From Spirodela intermedia (taxonomy: Eukaryota; Streptophyta; Magnoliopsida; Alismatales; Araceae): 64,000 nt of DNA. Under the pieces are notes generated by a model. The model had not been told where the DNA came from and made no database searches. It was given only the letters and a program-made list of their open reading frames with translations. Location: the NCBI GenBank assembly GCA_902729315.2, contig LR746264.1, forward strand, positions 4,551,878 to 4,615,877, read 5' to 3'. The translations under genes were made by a program, and so were the position numbers. This document shows positions 1 through 12,960 of this stretch, piece by piece. Position 1 is the stretch's first letter. Every line of letters begins with the position of its first letter.

Positions 1-65
1 TGCCATATTTTCTGCATAAGGGATAAATAATGGCAATAATTATCAAATAAAAATTCCAATCCTAC

Positions 66-3000
66 CGTTAATTCTGGAAAAAGAATATCATTTTGAGGGC
101 AGACACCAAGACATTTCCGTATCTCATCCTACAAAAATAAAAATAACACGGCATAAGAAGCGAAAGGGGTCTCAGATAAAATTGACGAGGTGAATAAATA
201 TATTGATTACAGCTTAGATAATATTCTTTTCACTAATTTATAAATTAGAAATTTTATTGAAATGAAAACATTCATCAGGGGACATATTTCAATGACTTTG
301 TCACTTTCTACTGTCTTTTCTAAACATTAAACATCAATTCCAGAGAAGACTCTTTTGATCTTTTTTCACTTTTCTAGAGAAGGACATAATTGGTACTAAC
401 TACATCAGATTCATTATTGGTCAAGAAAATGTAGAGAAAAAGTAAGAAAGGAATACAGGAGCAAATAAAAAAATGAACAACTCTAAAATAGTCTGTCTCA
501 CGCATTCTGGAATTTTTGTGCTTCAACCCTGAGAACCATGCCACTTTATGGACACTATTATAACACAGTCAGCATTATAATCATCAGGATCATCAGGTAA
601 CAGAAAAATTTGTGAACGTTATTCTAGTTTATATAAAAAAAATGAAAGCTTGAATCTCCAAAGAGAATTCAACCTCACAAAGTTTTGAATAACTTCATTG
701 GACAAGTTATAAAAAGAAGTTTCCATTCAAGCTCCAGACAACCACAATTTGATTCCAGAACGACTCATGTTTGCGACAAGACTGGCAAAAATTTGGTAGT
801 CTCTTCCGATTCTTAAATGATCTCAACTTTGTTTCTTAAAATACTTTCTAAATTTTCAACATCATAATCTTTAAACATTGATCCCAAATTCGCCTATTTA
901 AATTTTAACAAGCATTCATTGTTCACACTTGTTCTGTTATAGTTCTAGCTGGGTTCTTACAGTCCAAGGGAAGGACTGGTGAGAAGAAGGTACTCGTAAG
1001 TGTGATGTATTGCTGCCTCTACCAAGATTTACACCGCCAGAACCAGTTCTCTTAAACCTCCAAAAGGAAAAACAGTCTTCGTCTCAATTAGAGGCCATAT
1101 AAAAGCCCCAATCATCTCTTCCCACAATCTGAATTTAGTTATTTTTATACTGCCTAAGGGAGAGCCTGTAGGAGTTCCACTAGTATCTTAGGAATGCAAG
1201 ACGTGTACAAGAAGATTAGTTTGGAAAACATCCAAGAAATTGAGGAAGGAAAAATTGACCTAAAAGTGCAAATTTGAGTGAAATCAAATGACCGTTGCCA
1301 GTGAAATCCTGCCCAGTCTCTTCAATGAAAAATAGGAATCATTATGGCAGTTCACCAGTCTCTTCATTCTGCATTCATTCCTCATGGCTACCTCTATCTC
1401 CACATTTTTCGTTCGGGGTCATTCACCCTTTGGCATCCAAACAGAAAGAGATGCAAAATTATGAATAGGTGGTCGTTGATAATGCTGAAGATGGCCAGCG
1501 AGGATCTTGATTAAGTTGGTAGACGATAATTTTTGGCTGAAACAGCCATTTAATGAGAAAAATATACGGCTCAAACCGTTTCAATGAAAGAAAAATTACA
1601 CTCCATGTAATAGGCAACATCCATTCAGAAAATAGGAAAAGTGATATTCTACTACCGAAAAAAAATGCAAACTTAAACAATCAAATAATCAACATATAGA
1701 AAATTGAGTATATATTAAAGAAAAACAGCAGAGCGAACCATCTCGTTTCTAATACTTCTGCCAAAAACTAAGGCATCCCCAGATGTAGGAGGCAGAAGGC
1801 CAACAAGCATAGAAATAGTTGTGCTTTTACCGGCTCCATTATGTCCTGAAATTCAGTAACCAGTTATTCAGGTTGTGTCGTGGCAGCAAGATACATTTAC
1901 AAATTTAATGACAGATAAGGAGAAATAACACTAAATAGTATGGACGAAGGAAGGAGAAAAAATCAGCGAATTCCAGAATGATACAAAATATTTTAAGCAA
2001 TAGAGGGAATCCAGAAGATGGAACAATTTCACTTTTCCCCTTTCTTCATTATTTTACAAGGTATTGACTTGCCACTTCAGCTCTAGCTACGTCTGTTTCC
2101 TATTATCAACTTTCCCTCTGTTTCATAGACGTCTGTCCTACAACTCAAATATTGTCTCCGTCTCCTTTTCTTTATGCCTAGCATCACACACCAAATTTTC
2201 ATCTAGTCTAATGCCTCCTCTACTTTATGTTCGTCTATCTTCTTAGCAGTATACATCCCTCCTTAGCCAGCATCATATTTTGTTCTTCACTTCCTCATGT
2301 TGACAGCAACTGCAGCTAATGTGATAATTGGACCCTGGATTTTTCTGATTCTGCTAACCCAAATAAAGAAGATTAGCCCACACTTTCCATCATCCCACCG
2401 TTCACAGGGAACTTTATTAACAAACTTCCTCAACCTTCTGCTTTCAGTAACAATATTGATTTTTCTGTTAAACTGTCTTTTTTTTTGCTGGGCACTATGG
2501 AGGCATGTAGCATCAGTATCCCAGATCTTATATTAAAGAATAGGTGATGGAATTAGCATCTGCCCAAAAGAACGGAAGAAAAACTGCAAGGTGTCAAGTG
2601 TAAGTAGAAAACTTAGAAAAAGTAACAATGATATAAAAGAATGACATGCACGATTAGGATTCCAATGTTCACTCTCAACCCTCCAGTCCACAAATATCAT
2701 GCAGAACGGTGTCAGCACACCATTTAACCGCATAAAGCCAGAAGTCAAAACGAAACGAAAAATTATTGGGCATCAGTTATGTACAAAGCCAGCTAACGCT
2801 TTCTAAAATCTGTCTTTCAAATAGGAACAATAAACTATGAAAAATAAAATTTGGCATTGAGCATCAGATCTTATGTTGAGTACAACCGTTATCCATCTAA
2901 AACCCAGTGACTTTGGGGGGGTCTGCAATTAAAATATCTTATTTTACTTTCCTTGGAAACTGTCACCTTGATTTAGAAATTGAATTCACAAAAAATATTT

Positions 3001-6000
3001 TTGGAAGGTGCTGAAAAATGATTTCAGCAGGATTCCAGTTGTTTTTGTAAGAAAAATAGGAATTAAAATCCTTTCATTTTAATTTTAAAGTCTGAGATTA
3101 CAAGAAATGTTTCTAGCTGTGCCATTCCATAAACCTAGATATTAATTTATTGATAATTGGTATCAATGTGTCCACAAAATTGAACCTTCTCCTCTCTGAG
3201 ATTTTACGCTTCTTCATAGCAATCATGAAAATAAGATCATCTGCTCCACTGCTCATTATCCCCTTCTTGTTTTCTGACAAAAACATTACATCACGCAAAC
3301 AAATTTATCAACCCCTATCCAGCTTGATCATTAAATATTTAATCCTTGAAAGCATTTCCCAATTAGAACAATCCTGGATTAAAGAGGCCCAAGAGCGATT
3401 TTTCTGAACATTGTTTCTCTCACTATCTCATTCCACAGCAACCCAACTTTTGTGAAATCCATTTCAGCTAGCATTGGTCTCTTTAAACTGTTTATACTCA
3501 CTCCTCTATACATCTTGTATTCTATAAGTCTTTTTTTCACGTTGGCGAAATTCATTCAGCTTCATCCATTACAAATTACACCAAATTTTTTGTTCAATAT
3601 AGTGGTTTCAGGTATTAATATCTAGCCTACCTGACAAAACTGTTTCACCTGGCATACAGTGCAGACCTAATCGTACTTTTATGCAAAGGGTACCCATCTG
3701 AACCTAACTATCTATTTCATTATCTCTCAAACTGATGAAGTTAGTGAAGATAGTTAATCAATTAACGGATTCCTATGCATACACATCATCAAACTTTTAC
3801 AAAACAATGTATATAAATATACTGACATTAAGCTCGAGGACAACCAAAAAAGATTAAGGAGATCAATCGCACCAAGAAGGGCAAGAATTTGATTTTCAAA
3901 GAGGGTAAGCTGTAGAGATTTCACTGCACAACATTTCCCTTTACTGGTCACAAAGACTTTATGAAGATTCTTAACCTGTATGCACCTACAGGGGAACAAT
4001 AAAAAATAATCAGTAAAAATTAATGTTACCCCAGATACAAGTACAGTGAATTACCGGCCATCAAGTTCTTGTTGTTTCATATCCAAGCTTATGGCTTCAA
4101 TAGCTGGTTTTTCTCCACATGTCACTGATGCTTGATTCTTCACGTTCAATGCTCCCTCTTCGACTTGCTCAAATCCCCCATCACCACAATTCCTCCATCT
4201 CGAAAACAATTTAGTAAACAAGAAGTTCCAGGGATAGCGAACGCCATTATCTCTTGGAAGAACCTAGTTTAAGAATGCAACGGCTTAATAGCAAACAAGT
4301 ACGAAAAAATAACACATCGAAAAAAAATGCAAATCTTGGGAATAGGATGGAATAATGGAACTTGATTGGTCATGAACTAAATATACTAGTCTTATTATCA
4401 TATATTGAGTTCTTGTTTGTCATTGTAAGATGGCGAAAACTAAGAGGAGGTCGTAATTGAATTCATTTGACAAAGGAATATGAAAAATTTACAAGACAAA
4501 AACAGTAACTTACTAACATGTAATAAATTTCATGCAACTTATGGTGCATTGAAAATGCTGTCATTTAGTAGAAGTGACTCTCAAAGTAACTTTTCAGCAA
4601 GAAATCCACATCCTAAATATTAACGTTGCCATACAACAATAGATAATGATCCAGGCATGGAATATTACCTTATCAAAATAAAGTCCAAGTACACCATACA
4701 GAACAGTATCCAGCATCATCATCAGGAGGCAGACTAAAAAGTTGACTCCAGATGACTCCTGCAACCATGCAAATACAAAAGTACAAAAACAAAGTCATGA
4801 TCCAATGTCTAAAAACATATTAAATACATAAGTTTAACACTAACCTGCCACATGTTGGTCCAACGAAGTCCAACATGTGCACGTTCATAATCGGCAAAGT
4901 TTACTGTTCCAAGCGCAAAAGCAGTGGGAGAAAGCAGGGAGCACAAGATCTTCAATATCCTTTAAGGGCAGAAGACACGAATTCATTTTATATGAAAAAA
5001 AAATTCAAATAAGAATCAATAAAAAATGGTGCTAAGAGCTGACACTGACATTGAGACAGAAGAATCATTAACGGTATAATAGGGGAAAAATGCTCCAAGG
5101 AAAGTTAGACTGCCCACAGCCACGGCTGTTTTTGCCCGGGAGAAGAATGTTGAAATCAAGAAGGATAACATCACCGCACTTAGACCAAACAAAAAGAAGT
5201 AGACGAAAACCAATGATTTATCACTGTATTTAAAAAGGTTGGCCATTGTGCAGACTGTAATTATGGCAGAAGAAGCTGCAAACTGTCAAAAGAAAAACCA
5301 ATAAGAAAAATTAGTAGCCTCAAAATATTTGCACAAATCGAAATTCAATAAAAGCATCCAAGGATAATTTACAAGACATTACACAAATGAGACATAAGTA
5401 ATCACATGAAAAAAAAAGAAAAAAATTCTGAAGAATGGTAGCCAGCAGTATATAGGTCTTACAGAATTATTTTAATGAGAATAAAGGTTTTGCACAAGTC
5501 ACCGACAATTACCTTTAATTGAATAACATAAGCAGGTGATAAATGCATCCTTTTCAAAAATCCTCTGGAATAAGCTACTGGATGAATTTTGGAAAACAGT
5601 GCCCCTATAAACTTTATTGGATTGCCTAATCAAGCTAGAAAGTCCAGACAGGGCACGCGAACAGGGGAGTCAGTCATGCAAGGCCCTTGAAGCAGCACGA
5701 GCAGTAGGCAGACAATTAAAAATAAAGATGGAGAGATGCAGTGTTTAGAGCTGCCAGACTGTACATCTAGGTTTTGATAGCTGAGGCAAGACGACAAAGG
5801 GAAATAGTGCCTGCCAAGCACCCTGAATGGCCCAAAGAAGTCCTCTGTGCAGATGCTTTTTAACTAAAGGAGTGTAATGCACAATTTCAGGCCAACTCAT
5901 GGTGTTGACATAATCCTATAGGTCTTGGATGCCTAGAAGTATGCAAATTTTTATGTAGAATGAGGTCATGCTACGAGAATCAAATCTGACATCTAAAGTA

Positions 6001-9000
6001 ATCCATCATTCTCGCCTGCCAATTCCACTACGTATTATCAAGGCATACAGTGTGAAATGTCCAACAAGCGAACGAGTCTAAGATGTCAACCTTCCATCCT
6101 TCACGCAACCTTCCTCCAACAATAGCATACAGACGCATACAACAGTCTATCAAAACGTTGGACCCCTGTCACTTGGACGTCCTTCATGGTTCAAGACAAC
6201 AGAGAAACAAAAAAAAAGACTAATGATTGCATAGTTGAATGCAATTTTGGTTGGCAGCTATAACCAGCACTTGCCATAACCAGTAAGAATGGCAGAACCT
6301 GGTGCGACCTCAGCAGTAACTTATTTTAGGAGGAAAAGACCATCTCAAAATGGTCAACCTGCGTAAAGAGGGAGGGGCGAGTTTGTAAACTGAGGCCTTT
6401 AAGGTGAGTATTAAGGCCATAACCACAGGTGCAAAGGGGAATTGGGAAATACGAAAGATAGTCACTTGGAGAGCGGAAGGCCTCTCAAGAGCCTCCAGAG
6501 TGACGTGGGATTATGATAAGCCTACACGCACATATTTTAGAAGGAAGAAGGCCCAAAGCCCAATAAGAGAGTAACAGTCAGTTATAACAAGGAGTAGTTA
6601 TAACAAGGAGCAGTTATGGGAAGGAACAATTACTTAAGGATGGAGGGAAGGAGCAGTTATTGCAAGGAGTAATTACTTAAGAGAATAACTGCCTAAATAA
6701 GGCGGAGGAAGTTATAGCAAGGAGCAGGATATAAGAGCAAGGGAGGAAGGCATGAAAGGGGGAATTTCGGCTGGATTGTGCTCGTGAATTAATGAGAGGG
6801 TTTATGGTTCTGGATCGACGGCTGTATGCAACTCTCCAATCTGTTACTGGTTCTTCTATAGTTTTTATCTCTTTTATTTGTTTCTGTTCAGAAGACTGTT
6901 TTCATCAAATACGACCAGTTCGTCACTCCCTGGTTTTAGATCTTATCAGATTCCTGTGGGACCGTCTTGTTATTTCCCTTCTTGTTTGTTCTCTTGACTC
7001 TCAAACTCGATCTTCTCTGGCATCCTCCATCAGTTCTGTGTGGAGTCGTATCAGAACCCAACGACGAAACGCATCCTCCAAACTACCTATTCTCGCCAAA
7101 TCTTCCATTTTTTGTTAAAGTGATAAATCTTTATTCTTCACCAAAAGTTTCCAAGGCCTCTCATCCATTTTGAAAGAGAAATTTCACGAAGACTGGCACT
7201 GCTATATAAGTGAGAAACATGGAGAGAACGAGAGAGAGAGTGTGAGAGATGTCTTTGGAGGGTAATAAAAGGTTATGTGTAGCTTTTACAAAGTAACTTA
7301 TGTTATTCAGAAGATCTTTCGAGTGATAAAAATGTGACACTAAAGCAATAAGGGCATCTAAAAGACAATAACGAACATAGCAGGTGCATCCGAAGGACTG
7401 ACTTGTAGGGCATATGTGATAAGCCAAGAAAGGTAAAAGATCTCATCCTTAAGTCCCATCATGTAGAGGCCTTCCTTAATCTTGTTTTCCTACATCAAGA
7501 AAATATGATTAAAATTAAAATTACATAAAAGTGACAAGATATTCATTAACCATTGAAAGGTAGGAGAAATTATAGAAAACCACAAAGTAGAAGTGAACAG
7601 AGTCTTGAATAGGATCCCAAACCTTCTCAAAAACATAATAGCTCAGTAGACGAGATATTGGATAAAGAAAACCCAATAGGTATCTAATCATAAGAAAAAA
7701 ACAGTCAGATGGATGTAACAGATAATAAAATAAACTCTTAAAATACGTCCAATCATCAAAAACCAGAAATTGAAGCCATACCAAATAGCCCTCACAATAG
7801 CACTGAAAATAAAATGGTAGCATAATGTAAAACATAAGAATTATTTTTTTAATCCAGAACATCAGCGAAGGTAAGAAGAGTAGATTTGAGATCTCCATTG
7901 CTGGAGAGTACCCAGCGAAAGAACGATCACAATGTTATCAAACATTAAAAGCTAACATTACCTATGACATGAAAAAAAATATCATTAGAACTGTGCAGGT
8001 AAATAGAACTTGATGCATATCTACAAGAGTAGAGGCAAATAAGTGAGGGAAGAGCTTCAAAAGAATACATACAAGATGGCCATGACATTCTTTATAATTG
8101 ATTGGAACTCGTCATCCGTATATGCACGAGTAGGGAATGGTGCTACTCTAATATTTGCAGGACTAAATTTTGACCAGGGATTGCCTTTGTGGTTTTGGGT
8201 TGCAGATTTATTAAGCAAGTGTCCTCTGTGCTCAATAAGAGTTTCATCACTGTTCTGTGAAGCAAGAATAATAAATGAATCCACAAGCTGCTGCAACTGC
8301 AACAAGTCAACAAAGAAAAAAATATATTATCAGAAGAGAGATGAAACACGAGAGGAATTCATCATCGAACTATTTTCAATTTTCACAAAAAGAAACCAGA
8401 ATACTACAAAGGTGGGTAACTGTTTGAAGAGTGATAAACACTTAAATCATAACATCGTCTGAAATCCCCATAACCAAATGACAGCCGCATGGAGATTACT
8501 TTAGCACCCTCATCAAAAAGAACTAATGTATAGTTTACAGTCAACCATTGTTCACGAAATTCAAATTTCGAGAGACATAGATTAACGCCTCTTGAGCATC
8601 ACATAACATCTACAGTGATTGGCAAACAAAATTCACGGGAATCTTTCACAATAAGAGGAAACAGGATCTTGCAGAAAAATAAAAAGGACATTTCCAGATT
8701 TAATACCCAAGCTGATTATATTAACAGGATCATGACGATAAATTACCATCACATGTAATGAACTGTATAAATCAGTCATCAACTTCTGTTAAAGGGATAG
8801 ATGCATTTAAAATCAGTCTCTTGGGAATAACCAAAAGAGAATATCCTACAGAACACTAGCAAAAACAGATACTAAAAGAAATAAGAGCTCATACAGTGAA
8901 AAAGCCACTCATGCTGTATTGGAGAGTTGGCACAGTGCTAACGCCCAGGTCCAAGTCATTCAAATAAGGTCCATTCACATCCATGATTGTCTTGACGTCC

Positions 9001-12000
9001 GGAAAGCCAGAAAAGGCCCATGTATGGTTAAGCCGTATACTGTAGTCAAATGAATGAGGGCCTTGCTCGTGAAATACAATTGCCCCTTTTAATTTTGGTT
9101 TTGAAAGGTTCCTGGAAGGAAAAGTAATGTTAAATTGCACGGGTTACAGAGAGTAAGATGACACCAGATTCTGGGAAAAACCAACAGATGAAATCCAACC
9201 ATGGAGATGTAGAAATAGTAACTGCATCAAGGTACAGCATGAACAAAAAGATGTATAAAGCATAAGAAGTCACAGGAAAAGATATTAATAAGTCTGATGA
9301 CAATCAGTAAAAGGTTCCAGGCATGAAATCTTAGTGCATCAACTCCATAAAGTACACATGTAGGACAAGAAAGACGAAGCCAGAATATTCCACAGATAGC
9401 AGCTTCCCTTCCAAATCTTTAACCATGGTCGTGACATCCTACTTTAGGATACTCCAAATAATGCTTGCATCCAAGTGAAAGACCACCCAGCAAGCAAGGC
9501 GTGAATGACATTTCACACGAAAAGCTGCTCATTGCAGATCCCGTCATTGGAATGAAGAAGTTGCAGCCACCACGTGAGTAGTTTTTCTAGACATATCATC
9601 CATTCATTGGATTGGGAACCACATGAATTTTCGGTTAACAAAATACAGTACACATGTACCAAACGATTATCAGTGCCATTCTTCCCTTCCACAGTGTGAT
9701 CCCTGACCTACAACAGCCTCCATCAGGTCTTCAAAATTGTCAATGCTGCTTTTCTGAATCACATTTGTGAGAGGTAACCGTCGTCAACGCCCCAGGGTAC
9801 CCAAACCTTTCATTCCCAGCATGATCAGAAAATCTCAGAATTAAAATTGCGCATTAAATCTCGCAGCTAGGTGTGTCAGGTCGAGTCAAGTTCCAAATAA
9901 ACTTACCCACCTCAGGCATCCAACCCTTTGACAGCAGCATAGGCTTCAGATCTAACCTGCTCTGTTGACATCATCTATATGTCGTAAGTTTATCCTAAAA
10001 TTCTGTAAACCTAGTCAATCGTAATTTTGAAAACATTGCATACATCTCATCCCTCTCTATTCCTAATCCACAGCCCCCCAAATACACAATGACCATTGCA
10101 TCCCTCAAGATGTAATAAGGGAACTAAGGGGAAAAAGAAGAGAGGAAATTACTGTGGGAATTGTAGCAGTGCCGCTAAAATTCGATTTCTGGCGGCACCT
10201 AGATTTTGCATTTTAACAGTAAAAATTCTCACTTCTCACCCAAAAAGTAGAAAAACTAGTAGGTTTAATTTTTCATTTTCGGATGCATGGGGTTAACATT
10301 GTTGATAAAAACAAGAAGGTACAAGTAACATCAATAAAAAATAATATAAAAACAGAACTTACATGATTGGGTCCATGACACCATAAGAGTCAGAACGAAT
10401 GTACGTCTCAAGCTCTAGTTCATCTTTGTATATCAGTCCAACCACCTAGTAACAGAATAAACATATCAATATAGGAAATGTTTGTCAAACTGAAATATTT
10501 CAAGAATACTCTGTAAGCTCGTAACACATCTTCTCTACAGTAAAATATTTGTGCAACATTAAAGTCAAAAAGAGATTAAAGCTGAAATAAAATTTCCACT
10601 GTCATTTTGAAAATTACATTTTTTTCCTGAAATTATATTTCAACATAAAATAAAATATGAATAAAGGTAAAAGAAAAAACTAAATTATTCCAGATCCCAA
10701 ACGGTGAAAGAATAATTAAATTTATTACAGTAAAGGAGATTTTTGATAGTCACTTCTAGACAGATGATTGTAAGGTAATATCAGTGAGGTAATTTTTCTA
10801 CCTGCTTCACTTAGCCAAAGTCTTTCTGCTAGGGATTAAACCACCTATGGATTAAGAACAGCAAGGGCAAGAGCCAAACAAAAATTTAAAGTTATTCTCC
10901 ATAGTCCATCACATGTTAGACCAATGGCACTGAAGAATATCAAGATCTGAAAAATGCCTATATGGACAAAAAAGATATCTAATTATTGCACTTCACGCAA
11001 AAGTTCAACCTATGGAAATAACAAAGACACGAAACCAAATACCGTGAGTAGAAGTAATAGGAATTTTACAGAGAATGCAACAGTTAAACCTAGTGCACTC
11101 AAAATCAATATTTAAATACTTTCGTCTCTACAGTTGACCATGTCACCGACAAAAAAATGAAAAATATCAGCTCTCAATAAATACCAACGTATTCATGAGA
11201 AAAAACGAAGAACTGCACTCCAGTAGGAACTCAGAGCTCACTGTTAATAACAGATCAACTAGTTCAAGAAGCATCATAATCCATGTTAGCGAAAGACGAA
11301 TTTCCGATCTCACACAACTTTCAATAAAGGAGAGGAGGTGTATTTCAATAAACGTGTAAAGTTGCTCCCCCAAGGCCTTAACATCTCCACAACTCGACCC
11401 AATCTACCGCGTATTCCCAGATCATGTTACCATTGTATCGATGGTTCATTTTCAACTGAAGAGGTATGTAAAAAAACAAGAAAAAATGCGTTCCCCAATC
11501 TTCTGGAAACTCAAATTCAATCATATGCATGGGCATCATCATCCTACTTTGACAACAAGCCGGAAGTTTAAATGGTTTTGCGTTATCATATCTTCATTCA
11601 CCAACATGACCTCAGCTTAGAGCAGATCTTCTGGTGAAGTGTGAGAGGAAATCACCCTTTCATTCAAAACAAAAGAATGTACATGAGATGAGCGATCTGG
11701 TAAGCTGGAGAGATGACAAAAATAATTCATCCAGTGACTTTCAAGGTGGCGTTACGAAACTTTTTGATGTATTTTATTGATTCAAAAGGATACTACCTTC
11801 AAAAGGGGAAACCTTAAGGATAGCACATCAACCATAGCCCTCGTCTCCTCTGAGTCGGGTACGAAGGCCAGATGTTCACCTTGAGTTACCAATAATTGAA
11901 GGATACTCTCGAAATCTGGGGATACCTCGCTCTTTCCCACTTCCACGAACATGCCCCTGCGAATGTATCTGTAAGAGGAACGCCAATGAGCACCAAAGTT

Positions 12001-12525
12001 GGTCAGCCAATAGGCAGAAAATACTAACAGGAGAGGAAGAGAAACGAATGCATGGTAGGTCAGAATCATAAAAAAGAATGGTAGCAAGTGGGTGAGTATC
12101 CATACGCCTGCACTGGATGGATTTGGGTGTCGACACGAGTCCTCACTCCTATCAGCAGCAACATGACGAACGTGGGCAGCAGCAGCTGCAAGTATTCACG
12201 AACAACAGAGTCACCCAAACGAATAGCACAGTCTGATCAACCAAAAGGCCTCCACAGCAAGAGAGCAAATAAAGAAGCTCAGCAAATCGTGTGAAAAAGA
12301 GCAACCAGCGTGCGCAGGCAAAACAAAAAATCGGCTTTCTCCCATAATTGGAGACGAAGGTGAGGAGCGACAACAAAGGAAGAACCGGTGGGGAGGAGGG
12401 AACGAGGGGGAGAAGAGAGCGATGGAGACCTCGGCCGCGGTGGCAAAGGGGTGGCGGATCTTCAGAAGCCAGTTCTTACGGAGCATGGCTCTCAGCTGCT
12501 GCCTCCCACGTCCCCCGCTCTCCAT
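66..12525 (-). CDS. ABCA1: ABCA1-type full-size ABC transporter, N-terminal third (exons 1-15; gene leaves the window)
   Basis: ABCA transporters are large membrane ATPases thought to move lipids; plant ABCA1 is the only full-size member. Exons, read on the minus strand: 12525-12430, 12185-12106, 11968-11797, 10445-10363, 9111-8895, 8296-8073, 7683-7623, 7489-7403, 5282-5050, 4959-4845, 4758-4669, 4263-4055, 3985-3873, 1845-1739, 128-66. All introns are GT-AG, phases agree, and the sum is 1,950 nt (650 codons) of an expected ~1,900-residue protein. Exon 1 carries [15 protein letters not shown], the conserved N terminus. TM1 is in exon 2 (residues ~33-48), followed by a large loop ([19 protein letters not shown]), then several TM helices in exons 7-11. 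The first nucleotide-binding domain starts in exon 12-13, with Walker [10 protein letters not shown] at 594-602 and Q-loop CPQND at ~639-643. ABC signature, Walker B and the second half lie beyond position 1. The start at MESGG is chosen by family N-terminal length; an in-frame ATG lies upstream. Assigned by remembered similarity to Arabidopsis ABCA1. Confidence 0.88.
6230..7110 (+). repeat. LTR-like retrotransposon relic in ABCA1 intron 8, antisense to the gene
   Basis: This stretch of the 2.1-kb intron between exons 8 and 9 looks unlike its surroundings. At 6,580-6,730 the motif AGTTATAACAAGGAG and variants recur about five times, followed by a TATA-like GGATATAAGAGC near 6,726. Downstream, at about 7,048, GTATCAGAACCCAA resembles the Met-tRNA primer-binding site of plant LTR elements (TGGTATCAGAGCC). 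Repeated box, TATA and primer site in this order fit an LTR followed by the start of an internal region. No clear TG/CA ends or target duplication were found, so the borders are approximate. No protein domain is recognisable. Confidence 0.4.
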
Positions 12526-12960
12526 CTTCACTTCCCCACCAGCCTCCCTGCCCATCCCACAGGGACGCTGCTGCCGCTTTCTCCCAGCCTCCTTCCCTCC
12601 CCTCTCCTCCCCTCCCACCCCCGCTCAAAAAGCTCCCGCGGAATCCCTCCAACCTTCCGAGACCCCGTGTTCCCTCCCTCACCTTTGCCGCGAAAAAATG
12701 GATACCGAAACCAGAAGGACAGTTGATGGAGTAACCTCCCTCTCTTCATTGAGGGTATTCTCGTCTATTCCCCCCATCACCGCCACCCGCTTTTGACTGG
12801 CGAGGATCCCAAATGGCCCGAGTCAAAACGCTAAAATTCTCAATTACGCTAAAACTCCAGACAACGCTAAAATTCTCAATGACGTGTAATTCTCAGTGCA
12901 CATCACTACGTACCAGAGTTCAGTTCTCGTCCAAACTTCCCTCCTCCGTCGTCACTGTAA
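12526..12960 (-). promoter_or_regulatory. 5' leader and proximal promoter side of ABCA1
   Basis: This GC-rich stretch lies directly upstream of the ABCA1 start codon. It is purine-rich on the gene strand (runs of GGGAGGGGAG near 12,590-12,620), i.e. pyrimidine-rich on the plus strand. Open frames on both strands here have no recognisable product and are treated as compositional. No clear TATA box was identified. The transcription start is unknown; the call rests on position. Confidence 0.4.
12828..12896. repeat. 18-bp tandem repeat upstream of ABCA1
   Basis: Three full units of 18 bp start with ACGCTAAAA at 12,828, 12,846 and 12,864, followed by a degenerate fourth (ACGTGTAATTCTCAG). Units 1 and 3 are nearly identical. 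The array lies about 300 bp upstream of the ABCA1 start codon. Confidence 0.7.

Noticed and set aside
1-11. Possible start of ABCA1 exon 16 after an acceptor-like CTTATGCAG at 12-20
   Set aside because: The following bases (AAAATATGGCA) do not encode the residues expected after PELT in this family, so the exon probably lies beyond the window.
12211-12796. Several open frames of 65-135 codons on both strands around ABCA1 exon 1
   Set aside because: Only the minus-strand part 12,430-12,525 fits a family; the rest is GC-rich shadow sequence.
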